From an uncultured Ruminococcus sp. (GTDB taxonomy: Bacteria > Bacillota > Clostridia > Oscillospirales > Acutalibacteraceae): DNA of 36,886 bases. Position 1 is the stretch's first letter, and each line of letters starts with the position of its first letter. The notes beneath the pieces were generated by a model that was given only the letters and a program-made list of their open reading frames with translations, did not search any database and was not told the origin of the DNA. Below are positions 1-9,099 of the stretch, piece after piece. The stretch is from contig CADBQS010000079.1 of the NCBI GenBank assembly GCA_902796915.1, positions 1 to 36,886 of the forward strand, read 5' to 3'. A program made the position numbers and the translations under genes.

Positions 1-18
1 TTTAAGGAGGAATGATTT

Positions 19-1830
19 ATGCTAGGAAAAAAATTCCAAAGGAGCCAATCAACACCAGATATGAGTATTCAGAGATTTGATAGTGTGGGAAGTGTTAAAA
101 TATTTTCAAATGATACTAATTTTTATTATGAGAAAAGTAAAGGCTTTGAACTAGAACTGGAGGTATTAATAAATTGTAATGATAGAAAAAAATTAGTGGA
201 TTTATTGAAAAAAGGCCCTGTAGTCAATTACTATAAACGTGATATAAGAAAAATAACTGACATATGGCTTTCAGATGATGAAAACATAAGTGATGATAAG
301 AAATTAAAAAAATTAGATGAGAATTTTAAAGTTAAAGCAAGAGAAATTTTATCAGGAAATCACGTCGAGAGTAAAGCATTGGTATTTTTCTTTTTAAGGT
401 TTAATAAGTATAAACTTAAAAAGGGCGGCAAAAACGGGTTAAACGAACAGGTACAAAAAAATGCATATGATATAATTGCAGAAAGTAAAGACGGTCATAT
501 TAATAAAAAAACTGTGCTGTGGAATGCATTATTAAATATTAAAAGTAAACTGGCTGACGTTCTTGCAGAGCGGCGTGCAAGATTTATAGAAAAGAACGGT
601 GAACTGAAAAAACAACAAGATGAACTGAAAAAACAACAAGATGAACTGAAAAAACAACAAGATGAACTGAAAAATAAACAAGATCAATTAAAAGGATTTG
701 TTGAGAGTTTGAGAAGCTATAAGACGGATTTGCTTGTAAGAGTATCTGATTTTGATGTGGAATTTGATAAGACAAGGCCGGGTGCGTGGAGTTCTGAATT
801 TGAAAAAGCTTTGGGTTGGATAGAGGTTTATATGGCTCTAACTAACAATGAGTTTGAATGGATTCCATATCGTGGTTACGGAATATATATTGGACCTTTT
901 TATGATGAATGCAATAAAAAATGCGAGAAAATAATAGAAGAAAAAAACATCGAAGTTCTTAAAATACGCGAATCGTATGAAAGCACTATACATGCCATTG
1001 AAGATACTTTGGCGCTGTTAACTGCTCCAGGTCTTAATAGCTTTGATAAGCTAAAATGTGCATTTGACGAGGTTAAGGAAACTTTTGATGCCTTGCCTAC
1101 CATTAAGCATGTGATAGAGAGTTACCGTAAAGAATTAAATGATTTATCGAAGGAAAAATTTTCGGATTTAATAGATATTGTAGAAAAGAGCATAATACCT
1201 AAATATAAAGAGTTACAGAAAAATATAGATTCTTTCACGCAAAATCAATTGGATGAGTTAGTTCCAGAGGAGTATGATATTATTCATTTTAATGACATTT
1301 CTGAAGTTCCGGATTGGTGTAAAATTGAGCAACCATCGTCATATAGTGAGTTAAGTCAATCTGAACAAGTAAACGATAAAGAGGATAAAAACAATGCTGT
1401 TGAAAAGAACAAATCTGAAAAGGAAGATACTAAAAATGATGTTAGTGAAAATAATAAACATGAAAAAATGGACGCTAAAGAGCCTGAAACTAAGATCGAA
1501 ACAAACACTAAAAACATGAATAATGTAAACGATAAAAATAATTCCTCGAGCAAAGTTGCTGACCAGAATAATTTAGAAAAAAATGATAAAGAACAAAAAA
1601 ATAATCCCAAAGAAAATACAAAATTTGAAAAGATGTCTGATGATGAACTTTGGCAAGAAATTTCTAAGAACAAACAGGGAGAGGTACCTAAAAATTTCAA
1701 AAGTAACATGTATGTGAAGCGGTTTAAGATTACGATGGATGAATTGAGTACTAAGTTAAAAGAAGAGAAAAATGTTAATAAACGAAAAGCAATGCAACAA
1801 CTGTTAATAAATATGTTAGAGAATTTATAA
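19..1830 (+). CDS. Large coiled-coil orphan protein, function unknown
   Basis: I do not recognise this 603-residue protein. The ATG follows a strong aaggagg site at 4-10. Residues 1 to about 190 look globular and charged, with no signal peptide or membrane helix. Residues 193-225 are a coiled coil built from a repeated seven-residue unit (KKQQDEL). Residues 226-440 are mixed helical with conserved-looking Trp and Tyr. Residues 445-545 are a low-complexity Lys/Glu/Asp/Asn linker, followed by a short helical C-terminus of about 55 residues. It lies directly upstream of the S10 operon promoter, where Clostridia usually carry tuf and fusA. The N-terminus contains RSQSTP (residues 8-13), which matches the eukaryotic 14-3-3 mode I pattern but may be chance. 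A structural, cytoskeletal or host-directed role are all possible; none is shown. Confidence 0.85.
   Translation: MLGKKFQRSQSTPDMSIQRFDSVGSVKIFSNDTNFYYEKSKGFELELEVLINCNDRKKLVDLLKKGPVVNYYKRDIRKITDIWLSDDENISDDKKLKKLDENFKVKAREILSGNHVESKALVFFFLRFNKYKLKKGGKNGLNEQVQKNAYDIIAESKDGHINKKTVLWNALLNIKSKLADVLAERRARFIEKNGELKKQQDELKKQQDELKKQQDELKNKQDQLKGFVESLRSYKTDLLVRVSDFDVEFDKTRPGAWSSEFEKALGWIEVYMALTNNEFEWIPYRGYGIYIGPFYDECNKKCEKIIEEKNIEVLKIRESYESTIHAIEDTLALLTAPGLNSFDKLKCAFDEVKETFDALPTIKHVIESYRKELNDLSKEKFSDLIDIVEKSIIPKYKELQKNIDSFTQNQLDELVPEEYDIIHFNDISEVPDWCKIEQPSSYSELSQSEQVNDKEDKNNAVEKNKSEKEDTKNDVSENNKHEKMDAKEPETKIETNTKNMNNVNDKNNSSSKVADQNNLEKNDKEQKNNPKENTKFEKMSDDELWQEISKNKQGEVPKNFKSNMYVKRFKITMDELSTKLKEEKNVNKRKAMQQLLINMLENL
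601..684 (+). repeat. 21-bp in-frame tandem repeat in the coiled-coil gene
   Basis: Three identical 21-bp units (601-621, 622-642, 643-663) are followed by a fourth unit with two changes (664-684). Each encodes a seven-residue coiled-coil heptad. Three exact copies suggest recent slippage or recombination, so copy number is likely to vary between strains without breaking the frame. Confidence 0.95.
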
Positions 1831-1840
1831 AAATAAATAC

Positions 1841-1869
1841 TTGCAATTTGAAAGTAGATGTGTTAAAAT
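1841..1869 (+). promoter_or_regulatory. Sigma-A type promoter of the S10-spc-alpha operon
   Basis: A -35 box TTGCAA at 1841-1846 and a -10 box TAAAAT at 1864-1869 are separated by exactly 17 bp. It lies just after the stop codon of the upstream orphan gene. Transcription would start near 1876 and give a leader of about 280 nt before rpsJ. Confidence 0.75.
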
Positions 1870-1875
1870 AACCTA

Positions 1876-2153
1876 GCGTGACTGCAATTGATATGCGTTG
1901 AAGCGGGAGGTTGCGATTAAGTATAATCGGTTTTTCCGTGGAGTATGTCCGATTTTAAACCGGGCGAAAGAATGTTTTAGAGTATAAAATACAGGCTTTT
2001 ATTGCAAGTATTGATAATACTGAATGCTTTTAAACTTATCCCGGATAACTCATGGCAGTTAATCCGGGTTATGATTATGTAATATATGAAACACCCGGAA
2101 AGGTGGTAAGGTAAAAGCGCGCCCGCCAGCTATAATAGTAAGGAGGGGATTAA
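1876..2153 (+). promoter_or_regulatory. Long structured leader upstream of rpsJ
   Basis: This 278-nt stretch has no convincing reading frame and is richer in G and C patches than its surroundings. Two hairpins exclude each other: cgatta 1914-1919 pairs with taatcg 1924-1929, while the overlapping aatcgg 1925-1930 can instead pair with ccgatt 1949-1954. A third hairpin forms between cccggat at 2040-2046 and atccggg at 2062-2068. No U-run follows it, so it is not an intrinsic terminator. The rpsJ ribosome-binding site aaggagggg lies at 2140-2148. Ribosomal-protein operons are commonly autoregulated through such leaders; a regulatory role here is inferred. Confidence 0.55.
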
Positions 2154-2465
2154 ATGGCAGTCAAGGAAAAAATCAGGATAAGATTAAAGGGTTACGATCA
2201 TCAGTTGGTAGACCAATCAGCAGAAAAAATCGTACAAACAGCAAAGAAAACAGGTGCGAGAGTTTCAGGTCCAATACCACTACCAACTGAGAAGCAAGTT
2301 GTTACGATACTTCGTGCTGTACATAAGTACAAAGATAGCCGTGAACAATTTGAAATCAGAACTCATAAAAGACTTATCGATATTCTAAGACCATCAAATA
2401 AGACTGTAGAGTCATTGACGAGCTTAGAACTCCCAGCAGGTGTTGAGATAGAAATAAAACTCTAA
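2154..2465 (+). CDS. rpsJ: 30S ribosomal protein S10
   Basis: S10 (103 aa, the usual length) is a late-assembling protein of the 30S head. In many bacteria it also pairs with NusB in antitermination. The sequence has the family's start ([14 protein letters not shown]) and the diagnostic stretch around VSGPIPLPT and the HKRLIDI loop. The ATG follows aaggagggg closely. It is the first gene of the operon, behind the long leader, with 70 bp to rplC. Identification is secure from overall similarity and gene order. Confidence 0.98.
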   Translation: MAVKEKIRIRLKGYDHQLVDQSAEKIVQTAKKTGARVSGPIPLPTEKQVVTILRAVHKYKDSREQFEIRTHKRLIDILRPSNKTVESLTSLELPAGVEIEIKL

Positions 2466-2535
2466 CTTAACGGACGGCTTTGGGGTCATGTTGGTGGAAA
2501 AACATCAACCAATAACCTAAACAGGAGGAAGAAAG

Positions 2536-3168
2536 ATGAAAAAAGCAATTATCGGTAAAAAGATAGGCATGACGCAAATCTTCGATGAAAAAGGCAAAGT
2601 TGTACCAGTAACCGTAATTGAAGCAGGACCATGTGTAGTTTCTCAAAAGAAAACTATTGAAAATGATGGTTATGCAGCAATCCAAATGGGATTTGGCGAC
2701 ATTAAACCTCATAAGGTGAATAAGCCAATGAAGGGCCATTTTGACAAATCAGATGTAGCTCCAAAAAGGTACTTAAGAGAATTTCGCTTAGAAAATATTG
2801 AAGCTATCAATGTTGGCGACATCATTAAAGCAGACGTGTTTAGCGAAGGCGAAAAGATTGATGTAATTGGTACGAGCAAAGGTAAGGGCTATGCAGGCGT
2901 AATTAAGCGCTGGAATTTCAGAAGACTTAAAGAGACTCATGGTACGGGTCCAGTTGTACGTCACGGAGGCTCAATCGGAGCTTGTTCTGACCCTTCAAGA
3001 GTATTCAAAGGCAAGAAAATGGCTGGACATCTTGGAGCAGAAAGAGTTACAGTACAAAACCTTACAATCGTAAAAGTGGATAAGGAAAACAATTTGATTG
3101 CAATAAAAGGTGCAGTGCCAGGTGCAAATGGCGGAGTAGTACTTATTCGCGACAGCATCAAGGCATAG
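2536..3168 (+). CDS. rplC: 50S ribosomal protein L3
   Basis: L3 (210 aa) binds 23S rRNA near the 3' end and extends a loop toward the peptidyl transferase centre; it is an early assembly protein. It starts [15 protein letters not shown], the typical L3 N-terminus. The central [14 protein letters not shown] and [18 protein letters not shown] stretches match the rRNA-contacting loop, including the Gln that PrmB methylates in bacteria that have that enzyme. The ribosome-binding site aggagg lies about ten bases before the ATG. It sits in the standard order between rpsJ and rplD. Confidence 0.98.
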   Translation: MKKAIIGKKIGMTQIFDEKGKVVPVTVIEAGPCVVSQKKTIENDGYAAIQMGFGDIKPHKVNKPMKGHFDKSDVAPKRYLREFRLENIEAINVGDIIKADVFSEGEKIDVIGTSKGKGYAGVIKRWNFRRLKETHGTGPVVRHGGSIGACSDPSRVFKGKKMAGHLGAERVTVQNLTIVKVDKENNLIAIKGAVPGANGGVVLIRDSIKA

Positions 3169-3185
3169 AGGAAGGAGGAATTGTA

Positions 3186-3809
3186 ATGCCTAAGTTAGCG
3201 GTTTTAGATATGGCGGGCAAGGAAGTAGGCTCGGTAGAATTATCTGATGCTATATTTGGAATAAAACCGAATATGACTGTAATGCACGAATTAGTTGTAA
3301 ATTACTTGGCAAATAGACGTCAAGGAACACAATCAGCATTAACACGTGCGGAAGTATCTGGCGGTGGAAGAAAGCCTTGGAGACAAAAAGGTACGGGCCA
3401 TGCAAGACAAGGTTCAATTAGAGCTCCACAATGGAGACATGGTGGAATCGTATTTGCTCCGAAACCACGCAGCTACAGATTTACAGTAAATAAAAAAGTT
3501 AGAAGATTAGCAATGAAATCAGCATTTTCAAGCAAGTTAATCGATAGTGAAATTATAATCTTAGATTCAATCGCTATGGATGAATATAAGACCAAAACTG
3601 TCGTTAATATGCTAAATGCTTTAAAAATTGAGAAAAAGGCTTTAATCGTATTACCAGAAGTAAACGATAAAATCATTAAATCATCAAGAAATATTCCAGG
3701 AGTAAAAACATCACAAGTAAATAACTTGAATGTTTATGACATATTAAATGCTGGAAAGTTAGTAATATTAAAAGACGCATTAACTAAGATAGAGGAGGTG
3801 TACGCATAA
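3186..3809 (+). CDS. rplD: 50S ribosomal protein L4
   Basis: L4 (207 aa) has a globular surface domain and a long loop that lines the peptide exit tunnel; in E. coli it also represses the S10 operon. The basic loop is clear at about residues 45-95, with [20 protein letters not shown] and the following GTGHARQGS. The ATG follows ggaggaat. The stop codon overlaps the rplW start by one base (taATG), so the two are probably translationally coupled. Whether L4 acts on the leader at 1876-2153 is not known. Confidence 0.97.
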   Translation: MPKLAVLDMAGKEVGSVELSDAIFGIKPNMTVMHELVVNYLANRRQGTQSALTRAEVSGGGRKPWRQKGTGHARQGSIRAPQWRHGGIVFAPKPRSYRFTVNKKVRRLAMKSAFSSKLIDSEIIILDSIAMDEYKTKTVVNMLNALKIEKKALIVLPEVNDKIIKSSRNIPGVKTSQVNNLNVYDILNAGKLVILKDALTKIEEVYA

Positions 3810-4099
3810 TGGCAGCCCAAGATATAATAATTCGCCCGATAATAACGGAAAAGAGTATGGCAGGAATGCCAATGAAAAGGTACACCTTTAAGGTAGCTAA
3901 AACTGCAAATAAGATAGAAATATCAAAAGCAGTTGAAGAGCTTTTCGGAGTAAAAGTGGCGAAGGTTAACACGATTAACGTAAGAGGCCGTTTGAAACGT
4001 CAAGGTCGCACACAAGGTTATACACCTGCTTGGAAAAAAGCAATGGTAACATTGAAAGAGGATAGCAAGAGCATCGAGTTCTTTGACGGAATGTTCTAA
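3809..4099 (+). CDS. rplW: 50S ribosomal protein L23
   Basis: L23 (96 aa) sits at the tunnel exit and is the docking site for trigger factor and signal recognition particle. The N-terminus ([12 protein letters not shown]) and the C-terminal [13 protein letters not shown] are typical. Its start overlaps the rplD stop by one base, with gaggtg in the rplD end as ribosome-binding site. In nearly all bacteria the next gene is rplB; here an unrelated membrane-protein gene intervenes. Confidence 0.97.
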   Translation: MAAQDIIIRPIITEKSMAGMPMKRYTFKVAKTANKIEISKAVEELFGVKVAKVNTINVRGRLKRQGRTQGYTPAWKKAMVTLKEDSKSIEFFDGMF

Positions 4100-4125
4100 A
4101 TTGTTTTTCATAGAGGTGTATGAAT

Positions 4126-4410
4126 ATGATTAGCAAAGATGTTATAAATGCTGTAACTAAGCAAATAAAAAGAGAAACAACTTGGTATATTGTGATAATG
4201 TTTATTATTATGGTGGTATACGCAGTGAATGTATTTACTAAGTCTCCATTTAATGAACTAGTTGAGGCGACGTATGTATTGCTTTGCTTAACAGTTATGA
4301 GTGTACTTCATATTATACTTAAACTATCTAATCTAGTAAAAAGTATAGGTAACAGCCTTTGTGAAGACAAAAAACATATTGAAGAAGTTTCAGAAATGAA
4401 AGTAAATTAA
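4126..4410 (+). CDS. Small two-helix membrane protein inserted in the S10 operon
   Basis: I do not recognise this protein (94 aa from the ATG at 4126). It has two hydrophobic segments, at about residues 19-37 and 46-65, with a short polar loop and a charged tail of about 28 residues ending EEVSEMKVN. This predicts a helical hairpin with both ends on the same side of the membrane. An ATG at 4120 lies only one base from the gaggtg site at 4113-4118, whereas 4126 has a normal 7-base spacer, so I prefer 4126. It sits between rplW and rplB on the same strand with short gaps (26 and 64 bp), so it must be co-transcribed with ribosomal genes. That position is normally invariant, which suggests insertion in this lineage. 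Confidence 0.8.
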   Translation: MISKDVINAVTKQIKRETTWYIVIMFIIMVVYAVNVFTKSPFNELVEATYVLLCLTVMSVLHIILKLSNLVKSIGNSLCEDKKHIEEVSEMKVN

Positions 4411-4474
4411 TATAAAAAAGCAGTTATGGAGATGAATAATTTCCGAAAAGCGAAAATGAGGAGAGTGAAACGAA

Positions 4475-5308
4475 GTGGCAATTAGGAATTATAAACCTAC
4501 AACTCCAGCAAGACGCAATATGTCAGTTATGGATTTTTCAGGTTTATCAAAAGTAAAGCCAGAAAAGAGCCTTTTAGAGCCATTAAATAAAAAGGCAGGA
4601 AGAAACAGCTATGGCAGAATAACAGTACGTCATAGAGGCGGCGGAAGCAGAAGAAAGTACCGTGTTATAGACTTCAAGAGACAAAAGTTTGACGTACAAG
4701 GTAAGGTAGTAAGTATAGAATACGATCCGAACCGTTCAGCAAATATAGCTCTAGTACAATATGATGACGGTGATAAGAGATATATAATAGCTCCGCACGG
4801 ATTAAAAGTTGGATACATTATCATGGCAGGCCCTAACGCTGATATTAAGCCAGGTAATGCATTACCATTAGCAAATATACCAGTTGGTACGTTTATTCAT
4901 AACGTAGAGTTATATCCGGGTAAAGGTGCACAGCTTGCAAGATCAGCAGGAAACATGGCACAACTTATGGCAAAAGAAGGAAGATTAGCTTTATTAAGAC
5001 TTCCATCTGGAGAATTAAGAAATGTACCAGTTGAATGTATGGCATCAATCGGCCAAGTTGGAAATATCGACCATGAAAATGTTAAGATAGGTAAAGCAGG
5101 ACGTAAGCGTAATATGGGTTGGAGACCAAAAGTAAGAGGTTCTGTTATGAACCCATGCGACCACCCACACGGCGGTGGTGAAGGTAAGTCACCAATCGGA
5201 CGTCCAGGCCCTGTAACACCATGGGGTAAACCAACACTTGGATATAAGACACGTGCAAAACATCATCGTTCAGATAAGTTTATCGTGAAACGTAGAAACA
5301 GTAAGTAG
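4475..5308 (+). CDS. rplB: 50S ribosomal protein L2
   Basis: L2 (277 aa) is a core 23S-binding protein needed for subunit association and peptidyl transferase activity. It carries the [18 protein letters not shown] stretch near residue 52. The C-terminal segment has [21 protein letters not shown], which includes the conserved His near the catalytic centre. The start is GTG at 4475 ([14 protein letters not shown]), preceded by gaggagag. It is separated from rplW by the orphan membrane-protein gene and a 64-bp gap. Confidence 0.98.
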   Translation: MAIRNYKPTTPARRNMSVMDFSGLSKVKPEKSLLEPLNKKAGRNSYGRITVRHRGGGSRRKYRVIDFKRQKFDVQGKVVSIEYDPNRSANIALVQYDDGDKRYIIAPHGLKVGYIIMAGPNADIKPGNALPLANIPVGTFIHNVELYPGKGAQLARSAGNMAQLMAKEGRLALLRLPSGELRNVPVECMASIGQVGNIDHENVKIGKAGRKRNMGWRPKVRGSVMNPCDHPHGGGEGKSPIGRPGPVTPWGKPTLGYKTRAKHHRSDKFIVKRRNSK

Positions 5309-5334
5309 AGCGTACAGAAAGGAGCTTATAGAAT

Positions 5335-5610
5335 ATGAGCAGAAGCTTGAAAAAAGGACCTTTTGTACAGCCGGTATTGCTAAAGAGAGTTCAAAAGATG
5401 AACGAATCAGGAGAAAAGAAGATACTCAAAACATGGAGTAGAGCATCAACAATATTCCCGGATTTCGTTGGACACACCTTTGCAGTTCATGACGGTCGCA
5501 AGCATGTGCCGGTGTATGTTACAGAAGATATGGTAGGCCATAAACTCGGAGAGTTTGCTCCTACAAGAACATTTAAGGGCCATGCAGGTTCAAAAACAAC
5601 AAAGAAATAA
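5335..5610 (+). CDS. rpsS: 30S ribosomal protein S19
   Basis: S19 (91 aa) forms a head-domain complex with S13 next to the A-site tRNA. It begins [10 protein letters not shown] and contains the typical [22 protein letters not shown] region and the [15 protein letters not shown]-terminus. The ribosome-binding site aaaggagc precedes the ATG. It lies between rplB and rplV in the conserved order. Confidence 0.98.
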   Translation: MSRSLKKGPFVQPVLLKRVQKMNESGEKKILKTWSRASTIFPDFVGHTFAVHDGRKHVPVYVTEDMVGHKLGEFAPTRTFKGHAGSKTTKK

Positions 5611-5632
5611 CGGGCGAAAGGAGTGTAAAGAT

Positions 5633-5968
5633 ATGGAAGCAAGGGCTTATCTAAAATATGCCCGCATTTCTCCAAGAAAGGTTTCCATAGTGCTTGATTT
5701 GATAAGAAATAAGCCAGTGGATTATGCTTTGGCAGTACTTGAAAACACGCCAAAATCGGCATGTGAATATTTGGAGAAATTACTGAAATCAGCAGTTGCA
5801 AATGCGGTAAATAATAAACAAATGGATATAACCAGACTTTATGTATCAGAGTGCTTTGTTTGTCCGGGACCAATCCTAAAGAGAATCAGACCAATGTCAA
5901 AAGGTCGTGCTTATAGAATAGAAAAAAGGTCTTCACACGTTACAATGGTACTAAAAGAACAAGAATAG
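5633..5968 (+). CDS. rplV: 50S ribosomal protein L22
   Basis: L22 (111 aa from this start) binds all six 23S domains and extends a beta-hairpin into the exit tunnel. The start is the ATG at 5633 (MEARAYLKYARISPRK), because aaaggag sits 8 bases before it. Longer in-frame versions would overlap rpsS by about 55 bases and lack a site. The hairpin region near the C-terminus (GPILKRIRPMSKGRAYRIEKR) is typical; changes there give macrolide resistance in other bacteria, and nothing unusual is evident here. Confidence 0.97.
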   Translation: MEARAYLKYARISPRKVSIVLDLIRNKPVDYALAVLENTPKSACEYLEKLLKSAVANAVNNKQMDITRLYVSECFVCPGPILKRIRPMSKGRAYRIEKRSSHVTMVLKEQE

Positions 5969-5986
5969 CGGAGAAGGAGGTAAACT

Positions 5987-6652
5987 ATGGGCCAAAAGGT
6001 AAATCCACACGGATTACGTGTTGGAGTAATAAAAAATTGGGATTCACGCTGGTTTGTAAGCAAGAAAAACTTTGGAGATACTTTAGTTGAAGATTACAAA
6101 ATAAGAAAAGTATTAAAGAAGAAATTAGCAGCAGCAGGAGTACCAAAGATAGAAATTGAAAGAGATGCAAATAAAGTAAGACTTCACATTCATTGCTCAA
6201 AGCCGGGAATGGTAATCGGTAAGGGCGGAGCTGAAATCGAGAAGTTGCGTCAATATTGTGAAAAATTAATCAAAAAGCCTGTAATTATAAATATAGTAGA
6301 AGTAAAGAATCCAGATATGAATGCACAACTCGTTGCAGAGAGTATCGCACAACAGCTTGAAAAGAGAGTATCTTTCAGAAGAGCTATGAAGCAATCTATC
6401 GGACGTTCAATGAAAGCAGGAGTGAAGGGAATAAAAACTCAGGTATCGGGCCGTCTTGGTGGAGCAGAAATCGCAAGAGCAGAGCAATATCATGAGGGAA
6501 CAATTCCACTTCAAACTCTCAGAGCAGACATAGAATACGGTTTCGCTGAGGCTAATACAACTTACGGTATAATCGGAGTAAAAGTATGGCTATATAAGGG
6601 AGAAATCCTACAAGACAACCGTAAAGTGAAAGCGGAAGGGGGCAGTAAATAA
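5987..6652 (+). CDS. rpsC: 30S ribosomal protein S3
   Basis: S3 (221 aa) lies at the mRNA entry channel and contributes to helicase activity. The N-terminus [12 protein letters not shown] is diagnostic. The KH domain contains [14 protein letters not shown] near residue 75, and the C-terminal domain includes the [20 protein letters not shown] region. The ribosome-binding site gaaggaggt precedes the ATG. The stop overlaps the rplP start by one base (taATG), implying coupled translation. Confidence 0.98.
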   Translation: MGQKVNPHGLRVGVIKNWDSRWFVSKKNFGDTLVEDYKIRKVLKKKLAAAGVPKIEIERDANKVRLHIHCSKPGMVIGKGGAEIEKLRQYCEKLIKKPVIINIVEVKNPDMNAQLVAESIAQQLEKRVSFRRAMKQSIGRSMKAGVKGIKTQVSGRLGGAEIARAEQYHEGTIPLQTLRADIEYGFAEANTTYGIIGVKVWLYKGEILQDNRKVKAEGGSK

Positions 6653-7077
6653 TGCTGTTACCTAAAAGAGTTAAGTACCGCAAGGTGCACAGAGGTAGAC
6701 TAAAAGGCAAAGCAATGCGTGGTAATAAAGTAAATTACGGCGATTTCGGTTTGCAAGCTCTTGAACCAGCTTGGATAACATCAAATCAAATAGAAGCAGC
6801 TCGTGTTGCTATGACACGTTACTGTAAAAGATTTGGTAAGGTTTGGATAAAAATATTCCCAGATAAGCCAATAACACAAAAACCAGCTGAAACAAGAATG
6901 GGTTCCGGTAAAGGTTCACCAGAGTATTGGGTAGCTGTAGTAAAGCCAGGCAGAGTAATGTTTGAAATCGGCGGAGTAGCAGAAGAAACAGCAAGAGAGG
7001 CTATGAGATTAGCTGCTAACAAGTTACCGATTAAATGTAAATTTGTAAAGAAAGAAGAAACGGATGGTGAGCAATAA
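6652..7077 (+). CDS. rplP: 50S ribosomal protein L16
   Basis: L16 (141 aa) organises the A-site side of the 50S subunit and contacts tRNA. It starts [16 protein letters not shown]. It contains the family segments [22 protein letters not shown] and [23 protein letters not shown]. Both ends overlap neighbours by one base (rpsC upstream, rpmC downstream), making rpsC-rplP-rpmC a tightly coupled trio. Confidence 0.98.
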   Translation: MLLPKRVKYRKVHRGRLKGKAMRGNKVNYGDFGLQALEPAWITSNQIEAARVAMTRYCKRFGKVWIKIFPDKPITQKPAETRMGSGKGSPEYWVAVVKPGRVMFEIGGVAEETAREAMRLAANKLPIKCKFVKKEETDGEQ

Positions 7078-7283
7078 TGAAAGCTTCAGAACTTAGAATC
7101 CTATCTAAAGAAGAATTGGAAAAGAAGCTAAAGGAGCTTAAATCTGAGCTTTTCAATCTACGCTTCCAGCTTGCCGTTAATCAGCTCGAAAACCCTATGC
7201 GCATTAAGGCTGTAAGGAAGGATATAGCAAGAGTTCAGACGGTGTTAACTGAAAAAGAGTCAAAGAATAGTGTTAATGCGTAA
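7077..7283 (+). CDS. rpmC: 50S ribosomal protein L29
   Basis: L29 (68 aa) is a small two-helix protein beside L23 at the tunnel exit. The sequence shows the helical hairpin with the usual [21 protein letters not shown] core and [16 protein letters not shown]. The start overlaps the rplP stop by one base, with ggtgagca as a weak site. The next gene, rpsQ, begins 18 bases downstream. Confidence 0.97.
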   Translation: MKASELRILSKEELEKKLKELKSELFNLRFQLAVNQLENPMRIKAVRKDIARVQTVLTEKESKNSVNA

Positions 7284-7301
7284 GGGAAGGAGGACAAAAC
7301 C

Positions 7302-7559
7302 GTGAGCGAAAGAAACATGAGAAAAACAATGGTAGGCATGGTAAAGAGCGATAAAATGGACAAAACCATAGTAGTTTCAATCGTAAATAGCGTAAAGCAT
7401 AAACTTTATAACAAGATTGTTAAGCATACAATCAATCTAAAGGCTCATGACGAGAAAAATGAGTGTAAGGTTGGCGATAGAGTACGTATTATGGAAACAC
7501 GTCCATTATCAAAAGATAAAAGATGGCGTTTAGTAAATATAATAGAAAAAGCAAAATAA
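7302..7559 (+). CDS. rpsQ: 30S ribosomal protein S17
   Basis: S17 (85 aa) is an early 16S-binding protein with an OB fold. The sequence has the family marks [19 protein letters not shown] and the conserved [17 protein letters not shown] segment. The start is GTG at 7302, 8 bases after the site ggaagga. It is followed by a 48-bp gap to rplN, the longest gap in this part of the operon. Confidence 0.97.
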   Translation: MSERNMRKTMVGMVKSDKMDKTIVVSIVNSVKHKLYNKIVKHTINLKAHDEKNECKVGDRVRIMETRPLSKDKRWRLVNIIEKAK

Positions 7560-7607
7560 TTAGTTGCTTTAAAATACAAAGTTTTAACCAGTTAGGAGGA
7601 ACTCACT

Positions 7608-7976
7608 GTGATACAGCAGCAAACCTACCTCAAAGTAGCCGATAACACAGGTGCTAAGGAATTAATGTGCATAAGAGTACTTGGCGGAACCGGCAGGAGG
7701 TATGCCAATATAGGCGACGTTGTGGTAGCTTCAGTAAAAAAAGCAGCACCCGGCGGCGTTGTAAAAAAAGGTGACGTGGTAAAAGCAGTAATTGTACGCA
7801 CAGTAAAGGGCGTACGCCGCGAGGACGGAACGTATATTCGTTTTGACGAAAATGCAGCCGTAGTAATAAAAGAGGATAAAAATCCAAAGGGTACACGTAT
7901 ATTTGGACCGATAGCAAGAGAGTTACGTGATAAAGACTATATGAAAATATTAAGTCTTGCTCCAGAAGTGCTTTAA
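7608..7976 (+). CDS. rplN: 50S ribosomal protein L14
   Basis: L14 (122 aa) forms an intersubunit bridge and is the binding site of the silencing factor RsfS. It starts [26 protein letters not shown], the classical L14 opening, and ends with [26 protein letters not shown]. The start is GTG at 7608 behind aggagga. It opens the spc portion of the super-operon and ends where the rplX ribosome-binding site begins. Confidence 0.98.
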   Translation: MIQQQTYLKVADNTGAKELMCIRVLGGTGRRYANIGDVVVASVKKAAPGGVVKKGDVVKAVIVRTVKGVRREDGTYIRFDENAAVVIKEDKNPKGTRIFGPIARELRDKDYMKILSLAPEVL

Positions 7977-7990
7977 TGGAGGTGTTCACT

Positions 7991-8323
7991 GTGGAAAAGA
8001 TAAAGACAAGAAAAATGCACGTAAAAACGGGTGACACCGTAGTGGTATTAAGTGGTAAAGAGCGTGGAAAGCAGGGCAAAGTAAAGGCAGTTAGCCCTAA
8101 AGAAGGAAAGGTTATCGTGGAAGGCATCAATGTGATGACGAAACACTTTAAACCTCGCAGACAAGGTCAGGAAGGCGGAATCATAAAGGCTGAGGGTGCT
8201 ATGTATGCATGTAAAGTTCAGCTTGTATGTCCTCACTGTGGAAAGGCAACACGCACGGGACGCAAAATAAATGAAGATGGCAAGAAAGTTCGCGTTTGTA
8301 AAAAATGCGGAGAGTCACTGTAA
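7991..8323 (+). CDS. rplX: 50S ribosomal protein L24, zinc-cysteine form
   Basis: L24 (110 aa from this start) initiates 50S assembly. I choose the GTG at 7991 (MEKIKTRKMHVKTGD) because ggaggtg at 7978-7984 precedes it by 6 bases; an in-frame ATG at 7976 overlaps rplN and lies upstream of that site. The KOW segment (TVVVLSGKERGKQGKVK) is at residues 15-35. The C-terminal part carries CPHC and CKKC pairs, so it is the cysteine-rich, probably zinc-binding variant found in many Clostridia. Confidence 0.96.
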   Translation: MEKIKTRKMHVKTGDTVVVLSGKERGKQGKVKAVSPKEGKVIVEGINVMTKHFKPRRQGQEGGIIKAEGAMYACKVQLVCPHCGKATRTGRKINEDGKKVRVCKKCGESL

Positions 8324-8334
8324 GGAGGGTATGA

Positions 8335-8874
8335 ATGGCTAGACTAAAGGAGTTCTATAAGCAGGAAGTTGCACCAAAACTTATGAATAAATTCTCATAT
8401 AAAAATGTGATGCAAATACCAAAGCTAGAGAAAATCGTAATTAACGTAGGTGCAGGAGAAGCTCGTGATAATTCTAAGGTTATAGATGCCATTATTAGAG
8501 ATTTATCTTTAATTACAGGCCAAAAACCAGTTGTTTGTACAGCGAAGAAATCAGTTGCAAACTTCAAGGTTCGTGAAGGAATGAAAATAGGAGTTAAGGT
8601 TACTTTAAGAGGCGAGAAGATGTATGAATTTGTTGACAGATTTTTCAATCTTGCACTTCCAAGAGTAAGAGACTTCAGAGGAATAAATCCTAATGCATTC
8701 GATGGCAGAGGTAACTATAACATGGGAGTAAAAGAGCAATTAATCTTCCCAGAAATAGAATATGACAAAATTGATAAAATCCGCGGAATGGATATATGCT
8801 TCGTAACGACAGCTCAAAAGGACGAAGAAGCAAGAGAATTACTTTCATTAATGGGTGCACCATTTGCAAAATAA
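8335..8874 (+). CDS. rplE: 50S ribosomal protein L5
   Basis: L5 (179 aa) binds 5S rRNA and contacts P-site tRNA and S13. Family segments seen are [14 protein letters not shown] near residue 26, [22 protein letters not shown], and the C-terminal [21 protein letters not shown]. The ribosome-binding site aaggaggg lies five bases before the ATG. It is in standard order between rplX and rpsZ. Confidence 0.98.
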   Translation: MARLKEFYKQEVAPKLMNKFSYKNVMQIPKLEKIVINVGAGEARDNSKVIDAIIRDLSLITGQKPVVCTAKKSVANFKVREGMKIGVKVTLRGEKMYEFVDRFFNLALPRVRDFRGINPNAFDGRGNYNMGVKEQLIFPEIEYDKIDKIRGMDICFVTTAQKDEEARELLSLMGAPFAK

Positions 8875-8886
8875 GGAGGGATTATT

Positions 8887-9072
8887 GTGGCCAAAACATC
8901 ATTAAAAGTAAAGCAAAAGAGGAAACAAAAATATTCAACACGTGAATATTCAAGATGCAAGATTTGCGGCAGGCCGCATGCCTACCTTCGTAAATTTGGC
9001 GTGTGCAGAATATGCTTCAGAGAACTTGCATATAAAGGCGAAATTCCAGGAGTAAAGAAGGCTAGTTGGTAA
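8887..9072 (+). CDS. rpsZ: 30S ribosomal protein S14, zinc type
   Basis: S14 type Z (61 aa) belongs to the 30S head. Two CxxC pairs (CKIC near residue 24 and CRIC near residue 40) form the zinc site that separates this short form from the longer zinc-free form. The C-terminus [11 protein letters not shown] is the family signature. The start is GTG at 8887 after aaggagg. The zinc-type gene in this operon is normal for Firmicutes. Confidence 0.98.
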   Translation: MAKTSLKVKQKRKQKYSTREYSRCKICGRPHAYLRKFGVCRICFRELAYKGEIPGVKKASW

Positions 9073-9099
9073 AGCTTAGCAAAGGAGGTAAACAACAGT

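Noticed and set aside
601-684. The 21-bp repeats as a CRISPR array
   Set aside because: The units are directly adjacent with no spacers and lie in frame inside a coding region.
2040-2068. The leader hairpin as an intrinsic terminator
   Set aside because: No U-run follows the stem, so attenuation by simple termination is not supported.
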